A program made the position numbers and the translations under genes. Below, in pieces: positions 18,427 to 27,200 of a stretch of 64,000 nucleotides of DNA. Origin of the DNA: JAWKTM01 sp041399085 (GTDB lineage: Bacteria; Planctomycetota; Planctomycetia; Pirellulales; Pirellulaceae); NCBI GenBank assembly GCA_041399085.1, contig JAWKTM010000011.1, forward strand, positions 62,001-126,000, given 5' to 3'. Each line of letters opens with the position of its first letter. Positions within the stretch are counted from its first letter, which is position 1. Below the pieces are notes generated by a model, which was not told the origin of the DNA, searched no databases, and was given only the letters and a program-made list of their open reading frames with translations.

Positions 18427-19485
18427 ATGCATCGTTTTCGTTTTGTCGTGGCGGCGTTAGTAGCCGGGGCTCTGTTCCAATCGCTTGCCGGCCAGGCCGA
18501 TGCGCAGCAACCGGTGGTCAAACGGCGTTTGGCGGAAGGCGTCGTCACGGTCATTCCGCCCGATCCGCTGGATGGCGAGACTTTTCAGGGGCCGCTGCCG
18601 ATCGTCGAATTGACCACGGGCCGAGCGAACTTGGATTGGCCGGCCGAGGGTCCGAACTTTACGCCGAAGACGCAGACGCTGAAGGAAATGGCCAGCCGCG
18701 CGATTTTGCGGCATCGGATTTGGAATCTGGAATTCGCTTTTAAGCCGATGCGGTTGGTCGAAGTCGACGTGCCTCAGCCGACCGGCAAGATGCAGCGCAA
18801 AGCAGTCTGGTACTTGGTCTACAAAGTGACTTACCGCGGCAATGAACTTAGCCCCACCGGTCGCTTGCCCGATTCGCGCGAGTCGATCGACGAGGATTTG
18901 GAGGCGTGGAAGTACGAACTGTATTCGGAGATTCAGCCGGTCAACTCGCCCTACAAGCGGTTCTTCCCGCATTTCGTGCTCGCCAATAGGCCTTACGACA
19001 AGCAGTATTTGGATCGCGTCATTCCGGCGGCGAAAATGCCGATTTTGATGCGCGAGTTTCCCAGCAAGACGCCGGGCGTGCCCGAGATTCCGCCCGAGCA
19101 CTTCTATAATTCGGTCGAAATCAGCAAGGTGCCGATTAAGCTGAGCGACGCGCAGACCGACAACGGAGTGTGGGGATTCGTCACTTGGATGGACGTGGAT
19201 CCGCGGATCGACTACTTCTCGCTGTACGTGCGAGGGCTGACGAACGCGTTTCGATTCGCCGATCCGGCTGGAGCTTATCAGGCGGGCGATCCTCCGGCCA
19301 CGGGCCGCCAATTCCAGTACAAGACGCTGCAGATGAACTTTTACCGGCCCGGCGACACGGCGTTTGAGCACGAAAAGGAGTTTCGCTTTGGAGTGCCGGT
19401 GGTGAGCAGCCCCGGCGACCAGGCCGCGATTTTGGACAAGTATGGCATCCGACAACGGGTTGATTACTTGTGGGTTTACCGCTAA
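18427..19485 (+). CDS. Exported conserved hypothetical protein
   Basis: A 352-residue protein with a clear signal peptide: positively charged MHRFRF, a hydrophobic core to about residue 18, and an AxA-type site near GQADAQQ. I do not recognise a characterised domain. The mature part is hydrophilic and mixed alpha/beta, with conserved-looking segments such as PLPIVELTTGRANLDWP, KAVWYLVYKVTYRGNE, WGFVTWMDVDPRIDYFSLYV and a C-terminal DYLWVYR. Similar sequence blocks occur in planctomycete hypothetical proteins, so this is probably a lineage-specific periplasmic or surface protein. It stands alone, divergent from the Gfo/Idh/MocA gene and 68 bases before rpmA. Confidence 0.75.
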   Translation: MHRFRFVVAALVAGALFQSLAGQADAQQPVVKRRLAEGVVTVIPPDPLDGETFQGPLPIVELTTGRANLDWPAEGPNFTPKTQTLKEMASRAILRHRIWNLEFAFKPMRLVEVDVPQPTGKMQRKAVWYLVYKVTYRGNELSPTGRLPDSRESIDEDLEAWKYELYSEIQPVNSPYKRFFPHFVLANRPYDKQYLDRVIPAAKMPILMREFPSKTPGVPEIPPEHFYNSVEISKVPIKLSDAQTDNGVWGFVTWMDVDPRIDYFSLYVRGLTNAFRFADPAGAYQAGDPPATGRQFQYKTLQMNFYRPGDTAFEHEKEFRFGVPVVSSPGDQAAILDKYGIRQRVDYLWVYR

Positions 19486-19553
19486 AAATGGTCGTTTCGC
19501 CGAATTGCGCAAAATTGAGTTCACGGAAACATCGTTTATAAGAGAGAGCGGAA

Positions 19554-19802
19554 ATGGCTCATAAGAAAGGTCAAGGTTCCAGCCGCAACGGACGCGACTC
19601 GAACGCTCAGCGCCGCGGAGTGAAGCGGTTTGGCGGTCAAGCGGTCCAGGCTGGCAGCATTTTGGTTCGCCAATGCGGCACCAAGTTTCACGCTGGCAAG
19701 AACGTCGGCACCGGAAACGACTACACGTTGTTCGCCCTGACCGACGGCGTGGTGCAATTCGATCGTCAAGGTCGCCGCGTGAACGTTGTGGCGGCCGGCT
19801 AG
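19554..19802 (+). CDS. rpmA: 50S ribosomal protein L27
   Basis: An 82-residue protein of normal L27 length and sequence: MAHKKGQGSSRNGRDSN at the N-terminus, which reaches towards the peptidyl-transferase centre, then RRGVKRFGGQ and GSILVRQCGTKFHAGKNVG. The start follows a purine-rich GAGAGAGCGG. The usual partner rplU (L21) is not immediately upstream, where an unrelated exported protein is found, so the classic rplU-rpmA-obg order is broken on that side. A strong intrinsic terminator follows at 19856-19890, which would uncouple it from the obg gene downstream. Confidence 0.98.
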   Translation: MAHKKGQGSSRNGRDSNAQRRGVKRFGGQAVQAGSILVRQCGTKFHAGKNVGTGNDYTLFALTDGVVQFDRQGRRVNVVAAG

Positions 19803-19855
19803 CAGCAGCCGGTTGGCTTCTTCGCTCAATCGCCCAAGATACAAGATTACGAATG

Positions 19856-19890
19856 AGGGACGCCGGGCCGTTGCCCGAGTGTCCCTTTTT
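19856..19890 (+). terminator. Intrinsic terminator after rpmA
   Basis: AGGGAC (19856-19861) pairs with GTCCCT (19881-19886), and inside it CGGGC (19864-19868) pairs with GCCCG (19873-19877) across a short loop. A run of five T follows (19886-19890). This has the standard stem plus U-tract form. Confidence 0.8.
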
Positions 19891-19965
19891 CTATGAAGTT
19901 CGATGGCGATCGTCGAGCGGCGTCTTCCGCCGATGTGGCTCAAATCGCTTAATCTAAACCAAGCC

Positions 19966-20973
19966 ATGTTTGTCGATCGGGTCCAAGTTGAACTGCAAGC
20001 CGGCAAGGGAGGCGACGGGTGCGTCAGCTTCCGCCGTGAAAAGTACGTTCCGAACGGCGGACCCGACGGAGGCAACGGCGGTCATGGCGGCAGCATCGTG
20101 GTCGTGGCCGAGGAAGGCGTGAACAACCTGTCGCTGCTGGCTCATCGGAAGCGATGGAAAGCGACGCGCGGTCAGCACGGCGAAGGTTCGAATCGGCACG
20201 GTCGCCATGCCGAGGATCTGACGATTCGCGTGCCGCCGGGGACGGTGTTGATCGACGCCGATCGCAACTTCATCATCCGCGATTTGGTGCAGGCCGGCGA
20301 CAGCGTCGTCGCGGCTCGCGGCGGCCGCGGCGGCTGGGGAAACAACCACTACAAATCCAGCACGAATCGCGCGCCGCGGGAATTCACGCGCGGCGAGGAC
20401 GGCGAGCTGCGAAACATCATCTTTGAACTGAAGGTGATCGCCGACGTCGGATTGGTCGGCAAGCCCAACGCGGGCAAGAGCACGTTGCTTAGTCGGCTGA
20501 GCCGGGCGCGTCCCGAGATCGCCGACTACCCGTTTACGACGAAGCACCCGAATCTTGGGCAAGTTCAAATCGACTTCGATCGTGGCTTCGTCATGGCCGA
20601 CATTCCGGGTTTGATCGAAGGCGCTCATGCTGGCGTCGGGCTGGGCCACGAGTTTCTGCGCCACATCGAACGCGCCGGGATCCTGGTGCATCTGGTCGAG
20701 CCCGCGCCGATCGACGGTTCCGATCCGCTTCAAAATTATCGGGCGATTCGCGAAGAGTTGACGCTGTACAACGACAGCCTGGGGCAGCGTCCGGAAATCC
20801 TGGCCGTGACCAAGGCCGAGTTGCCTGAGGCGGCTGAGATTCGCGATCAGTTGGGAGCGGAAACGAACGGCGAAGTCTTGTTGATCTCCGCCGTAACGGG
20901 TCTGGGTCTGAACGACTTGACGCGCCGCATCGTACAGCTTCTGGAAGCCTCTCCCCGAGAAGCCACGGATTAG
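19966..20973 (+). CDS. obg: GTPase Obg (CgtA)
   Basis: A 335-residue Obg GTPase, which associates with the 50S subunit and couples ribosome assembly to nucleotide status. The start at 19966 gives the conserved MFVDRVQVELQAGKGGDGCV and removes an unrelated upstream extension. The Gly-rich Obg fold covers residues 1-155 (GGPDGGNGGHGG; RGGRGGWGNNHYKSS). The G domain follows with G1 GKPNAGKST, G2 FTTKHPN, G3 DIPGLIEGA, G4-like TKAE and G5 SAVT. It ends soon after the G domain and lacks the C-terminal OCT domain found in some members. It starts the obg-coaX-mnmE-like operon, with coaX beginning four bases after its stop. Confidence 0.97.
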   Translation: MFVDRVQVELQAGKGGDGCVSFRREKYVPNGGPDGGNGGHGGSIVVVAEEGVNNLSLLAHRKRWKATRGQHGEGSNRHGRHAEDLTIRVPPGTVLIDADRNFIIRDLVQAGDSVVAARGGRGGWGNNHYKSSTNRAPREFTRGEDGELRNIIFELKVIADVGLVGKPNAGKSTLLSRLSRARPEIADYPFTTKHPNLGQVQIDFDRGFVMADIPGLIEGAHAGVGLGHEFLRHIERAGILVHLVEPAPIDGSDPLQNYRAIREELTLYNDSLGQRPEILAVTKAELPEAAEIRDQLGAETNGEVLLISAVTGLGLNDLTRRIVQLLEASPREATD

Positions 20974-20977
20974 CTTC

Positions 20978-21814
20978 GTGTCGGACCAACCCATTATGCA
21001 GGCGATGCCGTTGATCGCCATCGACATTGGCAATACGGCAATTAAGGCCGCGGCCTATTCGCCACAGGCCACCCGCGATGGATCGGTCGCCGCGCCGGAA
21101 CAATCCGACGGCGCTGACTGTTCGCGAGGCGAGATCCTGCGGCTGCCGGTAACGACCAGCGATTTTAGTCCCTTGATGAGCCTGGCCATGGGCGAAGCCG
21201 TGCGGTGGTGGATCGCCAGCGTGCATCGTCCCGCGGCTCAGCGGTTGGCCGACTGGCTCCGCAAACATCGGCCGGCTGACGAAGTGCATCTCGTCACGTT
21301 TGGCGACGTGCCGATTGTGGCGTCCGTTCGCTTTCCCGAACGCGTCGGCATCGACCGCCTGCTGTCGGCCGCGGCAGCGAATCAATTGCGTGCCCCAGCT
21401 CGCCCCGCGATTGTGGTCGACGCGGGTAGCGCCGTAACGGTGGACGCGGTGGATGCCGACGGCACGTTTCTTGGAGGAGCCATTTTCCCCGGCGCCAGCT
21501 TGATGGCCAAGTCGCTGGCCGTGCATACCGACCAACTGCCGCTGATCGCCACCGAGATCGTGAACGCTCCGTCGTCGATCGGCAAGGCAACCGATGAAGC
21601 AATCGCGGCTGGCGTTTGTTGGGCGCTGCTGGGCGGGATTCGTGAAATTGTCGAGCGCACGAGCCAGTCACTTTCCCCGACGCCCGAACTGTTTTTGACC
21701 GGCGGTGATGCCGTGTGGCTGAACGAACACTTGGCCGGTGACTATCGTTACGTTCCCGATTTAGTGCTTCGGGGCGTGCTGCACGCCGCGCGGCGTGCGG
21801 ATCAGCCAGCATGA
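20978..21814 (+). CDS. coaX: Type III pantothenate kinase
   Basis: A 278-residue type III pantothenate kinase, which phosphorylates pantothenate in the first committed step of coenzyme A synthesis. Family motifs are IAIDIGNTAIKAA (phosphate loop near residue 13), FPERVGIDRLLSAAAAN near 122, VVDAGSAVTVDAVD near 146 and GGAIFPGASLMAKSLA near 164. The annotated GTG at 20978 lies four bases after the obg stop; in-frame ATGs at 20996 or 21005 are possible alternatives, and both keep the phosphate loop. The 3' end overlaps the MnmE-like start by four bases (ATGA), indicating tight translational coupling. Confidence 0.95.
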   Translation: MSDQPIMQAMPLIAIDIGNTAIKAAAYSPQATRDGSVAAPEQSDGADCSRGEILRLPVTTSDFSPLMSLAMGEAVRWWIASVHRPAAQRLADWLRKHRPADEVHLVTFGDVPIVASVRFPERVGIDRLLSAAAANQLRAPARPAIVVDAGSAVTVDAVDADGTFLGGAIFPGASLMAKSLAVHTDQLPLIATEIVNAPSSIGKATDEAIAAGVCWALLGGIREIVERTSQSLSPTPELFLTGGDAVWLNEHLAGDYRYVPDLVLRGVLHAARRADQPA

Positions 21815-23019
21815 ATCGAACTGGCCAACAGGACGAGTCGCGGGTCTGCCTTGCTGCGTGTTTGACTCCGTCCGGACGCGGTGCGATCGCCACCGTGGTC
21901 GTCTGGGGTGTGGATGCCCGCCAATGCGTCAGCCGCTTTTTTCAGCCGGCTGGCAAACGGCCGCTGAGCGAACGGCCGCCGCGAGAAATCGCGTTCGGCG
22001 TGTGGGGAACGGACGATTGCCGCGGAGAAGAACTGGTCGTCTGTTGTCGAGACGACGCGACGGTCGAAGTGCAGTGTCACGGCGGTCGAGCGGCCGTTGA
22101 GCGAATTTTGGCGGACTTGGCCTCGCAGGGTTGCCGAGTGGTTCCGTCGTCGGAATGGATTACTTCGCGGTATGCGGATGCGGTTGAAGCCGCGGCGCGC
22201 GGCGCACTTTCGCAGGCAACGACCGAGCGTACGGCCGCGATCTTGCTGGACCAATTGCGAGGTGCGTGGCGACGCGAGTTGACGCGGATCGCTGAGCTAG
22301 TCGAAGCGGCAAACCAGACAGGACGCGAGCCGATCGAGGCGCGCGAGCGGCTTCGTTCGCTCGAATTGCGTTCCGACATTGGGCGACATTTGACGTCGCC
22401 CTGGAAGGTCGTGCTGGCTGGTTTTCCCAATGTGGGCAAGAGCCTGCTGATGAATCGGCTGCTGGGATACGAGCGGTCGATTGTGTTCGACCAAGCCGGG
22501 ACGACTCGCGATGTCTTGAGCGGCCGAACGGCGTTCGATGGTTGGCCGGTCGAATTGCTCGACACGGCCGGGCTCCGCATCAGTGATGACTCGATTGAAT
22601 TGGCCGGGGTCGAACGGGCTCGCCGCCAACTAATGGCCGCCGACTTGATTGTGCTTGTCGCCGACGCCCGAGATCCGATGACGGAGGCTCGGTTGCGCGA
22701 TGAACTAGGGCTCGAACCGCTATCGCTTCGACAACCTTTCCTATTCGTCGCGAACAAATCCGATCTGCTTGCCGGGACACCGCCTGTTCCCAACAGCGTC
22801 GCGGATGACGTTCTGCTGGTCAGCGCGCTGACCGGTGAGGGCGTTTCGCAACTCATGGCCGCGATCGTCCGCCGGCTCGTTCCCGTTCAACTCGCCGCGG
22901 GCGACGCGGTTCCGTTCACACCGGCGCAAGGCCATCAGTTGGCGGAGTGGATTGGCAACCCCAGCTTGTTATGCCAACGCGGCGATTCAACCCGCGACAT
23001 CGGTTTGGCCCCGAATTGA
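21811..23019 (+). CDS. MnmE/TrmE-like GTPase lacking the C-terminal Cys motif
   Basis: A 402-residue protein resembling the tRNA-modification GTPase MnmE, which with MnmG modifies U34 of certain tRNAs. The N-terminal domain is recognisable (LTPSGRGAIATVVVWG; CHGGRAAVE). The G domain starts near residue 204 with GFPNVGKS, then QAGTTRDV, DTAGLRIS, NKSDL and SAL. The helical region before the G domain is short, and the C-terminus stops after about 30 residues beyond the last G motif in GLAPN, without the C-x-G-K ending whose Cys is important in canonical MnmE. Total length is about 50 residues below the usual 450. It may be a diverged paralogue rather than the functional MnmE. It is coupled to coaX, and its stop lies inside the -35 box of the next gene's promoter. 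Confidence 0.85.
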   Translation: MNRTGQQDESRVCLAACLTPSGRGAIATVVVWGVDARQCVSRFFQPAGKRPLSERPPREIAFGVWGTDDCRGEELVVCCRDDATVEVQCHGGRAAVERILADLASQGCRVVPSSEWITSRYADAVEAAARGALSQATTERTAAILLDQLRGAWRRELTRIAELVEAANQTGREPIEARERLRSLELRSDIGRHLTSPWKVVLAGFPNVGKSLLMNRLLGYERSIVFDQAGTTRDVLSGRTAFDGWPVELLDTAGLRISDDSIELAGVERARRQLMAADLIVLVADARDPMTEARLRDELGLEPLSLRQPFLFVANKSDLLAGTPPVPNSVADDVLLVSALTGEGVSQLMAAIVRRLVPVQLAAGDAVPFTPAQGHQLAEWIGNPSLLCQRGDSTRDIGLAPN

Positions 23020-23043
23020 CACAGCCCGCGACCGCTCTACACT
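23016..23043 (+). promoter_or_regulatory. Promoter for the uracil-DNA glycosylase gene
   Basis: A perfect TTGACA (23016-23021) and TACACT (23038-23043) are 16 bases apart. The stop codon of the MnmE-like gene (23017-23019) lies inside the -35 box. Transcription would start near 23050, about 45 bases before the ATG at 23094. Confidence 0.5.
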
Positions 23044-23093
23044 CGCCAGACGTCGCCTCCCGTTTCACTTGGTCAATACGATCGTCAAACGTT

Positions 23094-23990
23094 ATGGACG
23101 ATTTGCAGAATCCGTCGTTCCATCTGCGAAGAGCGCTCGCTCAGCATCTGCGCGGGCTGCAGCAGGCTGGCGTGGCCCAATTGCCGAAGCCCAACGCCGA
23201 ATTCGTCGCCAAGCTGGAGGCGGCGGCGGCGCGGAATCCGGCCACGGAATTAGGGAGTCGGCCAAGTAGCCAGCCCGTCTCGCATACACCGACCGCATCG
23301 TCTCAGGAGGAATCGATGGCCCGCAAACGTTCGACTGCCGCTAAGGAGGCGACGCCCGCGGCTTCGTCCACTGCTCCGCAAGGATTATTGGCGCCGCCGA
23401 TTCACAGCTTACCGGTGCTGAGCGAATCGCAACGTTCGTCGAAAATGAAAGCGATGGCCAAGGAGGTCGCCGGTTGCACTCGCTGTGCGCAGTTGGCCTC
23501 GACCCGAACGCAGACGGTGTTCGGCGTCGGCAACCTTCAGCCGAAGCTCTGTTTTCTCGGCGAAGCGCCGGGCGCGGACGAAGACAAGCAAGGCATTCCG
23601 TTTGTCGGCCGTGCCGGTCGACTGCTGACCGACATCATTGAAAAGGGCATGAAGATCTCGCGCGAGGACGTTTATATCTTGAACGTGCTGAAGTGCCGGC
23701 CACCCGGCAATCGCAACCCGCTGCCAGATGAAGCAGCCAACTGTCGCGGCTATTTGGAACGCCAACTGGAGATTCTGCAGCCCAAGTTTATCTGCTGTCT
23801 CGGAACCGTCGCGGCTCAGAACCTGCTGGAAACGACGGTTGCCGTCGGCAAGTTACGCGGCGAGGTCCACGATTGGCGTGGTATCAAAGTTGTCGTGACT
23901 TATCACCCGTCGTACCTGCTGCGCAATCCGGCCGCAAAGAAATACACCTGGGAAGACATCCAGTTGTTGATGAAGCAGATGGACGCGTAA
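23094..23990 (+). CDS. Uracil-DNA glycosylase, family 4 (Fe-S)
   Basis: A 298-residue protein whose residues about 110-298 match family 4 uracil-DNA glycosylases, which remove uracil from DNA. Motif A GEAPGADEDKQGIPFVG is near residue 157 and the HPSYLLR motif is near the C-terminus. The four 4Fe-4S ligands are present as C128, C131, C201 and C234 or C235. The first roughly 110 residues are an extra segment: a short helical start followed by a Ser/Ala/Thr-rich linker with a basic patch (MARKRSTAAKEA), absent from minimal family members. The start at 23094 fits an upstream promoter; in-frame upstream codons run back into the previous gene. It could instead start at the ATG at 23316. Confidence 0.92.
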   Translation: MDDLQNPSFHLRRALAQHLRGLQQAGVAQLPKPNAEFVAKLEAAAARNPATELGSRPSSQPVSHTPTASSQEESMARKRSTAAKEATPAASSTAPQGLLAPPIHSLPVLSESQRSSKMKAMAKEVAGCTRCAQLASTRTQTVFGVGNLQPKLCFLGEAPGADEDKQGIPFVGRAGRLLTDIIEKGMKISREDVYILNVLKCRPPGNRNPLPDEAANCRGYLERQLEILQPKFICCLGTVAAQNLLETTVAVGKLRGEVHDWRGIKVVVTYHPSYLLRNPAAKKYTWEDIQLLMKQMDA

Positions 23991-24232
23991 GTGTTTTGTG
24001 CTTCTGCTTTCCGACTACGATGCATCTAACGAGCTAGATCGCATTCCTGCGGCGCATGGCTTGCCGCTACAATGCCGGGAACTTGGAACGCTTGACGTTC
24101 GTCTATTGGCGGACTGGCTGCCGTTTCTTGTCGGCCGGTTTGCGCAACATCCGCTCGCGCTCGTCGGCCGAACCAGTACGCATGCAGCCCGGCCACAAAG
24201 CTGATTCACGGTTCTCCTCAAAGGTCTTTCCC

Positions 24233-27200
24233 ATGAAATCTCGGAAGACGTTCGGATTGTCTCTGGTTCTCATCACGTTGTTCGCCGGAGTTGTCATGTC
24301 GCAATCCCAACCCGTGGCACAGCAGCGCGAGCAAGCCGCGCAAGCGATGAAAAACGGCAATTTCAAAGATGCTTACGAAGCATACCGCCGACTGGCCCTC
24401 GATCCAGAAAACCAGGGCTCGGCCGTGGCCAACGATCTAACCAACGGCATCCAATGCCTGATTCAATTGGGCCGTGTCAGCGAATTCGATGAGTTCGTGG
24501 AATCGGCCGTCGACGCTCACAAAGAGGATTGGCGTCTACTCCAAGCGGCCGCTTTGCAATATGTGCGGCAAGATTGGAATCTGAATCATGGTTATATCAT
24601 CGCTGGCGATTTCCAACGGGGACCGCATCGCGGTGGCGGCAACCTTGTCAACTCGATCGAGCGTGACCGAGTTCGCGCCTTGCAGTTGATGATGCAAGCC
24701 ATGCCGCTGGCCCCAAAAGATGACCAGAAGAATGAAGTCGCCAATTTCTACTTGCAACTGGCCAATGTGTTGCTGAACAACCGCGGCTACAACGAAGCTT
24801 GGCGGCTGCAATATCTAACCGATATCGACGAGCTGCCCGACTACGACGAAGGCTGGCCGCAGTACCGCCAGTTCACCGGCGCGGCTGTCGATAAGGACGG
24901 CAATGTGGTGTTTCACCATTTGCCGGAAAATTGGGAAGCGGCCGAATCCGATGGCGAGCGCTGGCGCTGGGCGTTGGAACAAGCCGTCGAGAACGCGCCG
25001 TCACGCAAAAGCGATGTGCGTTGGCAGCAGGCCGAGTTCTATGAGATGTTGTACGGCGTCGTTTCCATGCAACGCGATCCGTTTGGCTGGCGCTACTTCG
25101 GCCGCCCGGCCGCGGATGATGGCGACGTCAACGAAAGCGGAACATACGCCCTCCACACGCTGGGCGAAGACGAGACAATCGCCAAGTTGGCGACCGGCAT
25201 CAAGCGATTTAAGTTGCCGGACGAGTTCAACCACATCCGTCTTTTGCAAGCGATTGTCGAAGACGCCAACAATGGCGGCGGTCGTGGTGAGAATGCGTTA
25301 CACAAGCTCGCACAAGTTTTTGAGAACCGTCGTCAATATCCCAAGGCCGCCGAATACTGGAATAGGTCCATCGACAAGTTTGGCAAGGGAACGAACAACT
25401 GGAAGCAACAGCGGCTGGACCAAATCGTCGGAAATTGGGGCCAGTTTGAACCGGTCAGTTCACAACCCGCCGGCGAAGGCGCCACGGTTGAATTCCGATT
25501 TCGCAATGCCCAGCGAGTGCGTTTCTCCGCTAGCCCAATCGACACGGAGCTGTTGCTCAGTGATGTCAAGGCATACCTAAAATCAGATCCCAACCAAATC
25601 GACTGGAACCAAATCAATATCGGGAATCTGGGCTACCGTTTGGTCCATGAGAATCAGACCAAGTATGTGAAAGAGAAGGCGGCGGAGTGGTCGCTGGATC
25701 TGGAGCCGCGCGAACGTCACTTCGACAAACGTATTACGGTTACCACACCACTGCAAAAGGGTGGCGCGTATCTGCTAACCGCCAGCGTCGATGGTGGCAA
25801 CGTCAGCAAGATCGTGTTGTGGGTAGCGGACACTGCAATCGTCCGCAAACAGTTGTCCGAGAAGAGCCTGTACTTCGTGGCGGACGCCGCCAACGGTCAG
25901 CCGATCCCCAATGCGAATCTGGAGTTCTTTGGATACCAACAAAAGCATCTCGGCGGCAATCGCTTCCGAGTGCTCACGACGAACTTCGCCGAATCGACCG
26001 ACACGGATGGTTTAGTAACGCCCGATCCTCGCGATCTCAAGACCGACTACCAATGGTTGGTGATTGCGCGCACGCCTGGCGAGCAAGGACGTTTCGCGTA
26101 CCTCGGATTCCAAGGCGTTTGGAGCGGTCGCTACTACGATGCGCAGTACAACCAGGTGAAGCTGTTTGGCATCACCGATCGACCGGTGTATCGACCGAAC
26201 CACGAGGTGAACTACAAGTTCTGGATTGCTCAAGCCCAGTACGACGCGCCCAACGAGTCACGATTCGCGAACCGCTCGTTTACGGTGCAAATCAATGATC
26301 CGAAAGGCGAAAAATTCAAGGAACTGACGCTGGAGACGGACGAGTACGGCGGCGCCGAAGGTAAGTTGAGTTTGCCTGCCGACGCGACATTGGGCATGTA
26401 TAACATCAGCGCCCTCATCGATCACAATGGGCAACGCTACGGTGGGAATGTCACCTTCCGCGTGGAAGAGTATAAGAAGCCCGAGTTTGAAGTCACCGTG
26501 GACGCCCCCAGCGAACCAGTGATGCTGGGCGAAAAAATCACCGCCAAAATCAAAGCGAAATACTATTTTGGCGCACCGGTGGTCAATGCCACGGTTAAAT
26601 ACAAGGTCCAGCGAGTCGACTATTCGCAGGATTGGTATCCTCACGCCCCGTGGGATTGGTGTTATGGCCGTGGATACTGGTGGTTCGCCTACGATTATCC
26701 GTGGTATCCCGGTTGGAATAAATGGGCTGGCTGTTTGCGACCTTTGCCTCCCTGGATTTGGCGAGGTCCCACACAACCGCCGGAACTGGTCGCGGAGCAG
26801 GAAGTTCAAATCAATGCGGATGGTACGGTCGACGTCGAGATCGACACGGCCGTGGCCAAAGCCATGCACGGTGATACGAACCACAAATACACAATCACCG
26901 CCGAAGTTCGGGACGAGTCTCGCCGCACGATTGTGGGTGAAGGCAATGTGCTCGTAGCTCGTGAACCGTTCAAAGTCTTCTCTTGGCTTGACCGCGGTTT
27001 CTATCGAACGGGAGATACGATCCACGCCCACTTCCTGGCACAAACGCTCGACAGCAAGGGAGTGCAGGGGAAAGGCGAGTTGACGTTGCTCAAGATCACT
27101 TACGATCCCGATCAGAAGCCCATTGAAACGCCCGTGCAGTCGTGGCCGTTGAACACGGACGATGAAGGTCGTGCCGATATTCAAATCGAAGCCGCCGCGG

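Noticed and set aside
19515..19542. TTGAGT-N16-TATAAG before rpmA
   Set aside because: The spacing is fair, but transcription would start only about five bases before the rpmA ATG, and the -10 box overlaps the ribosome binding site.
23991..24232. TACAAT at 24068-24073 as a macroglobulin promoter
   Set aside because: The -10 match is good, but no acceptable -35 lies 15 to 19 bases upstream.
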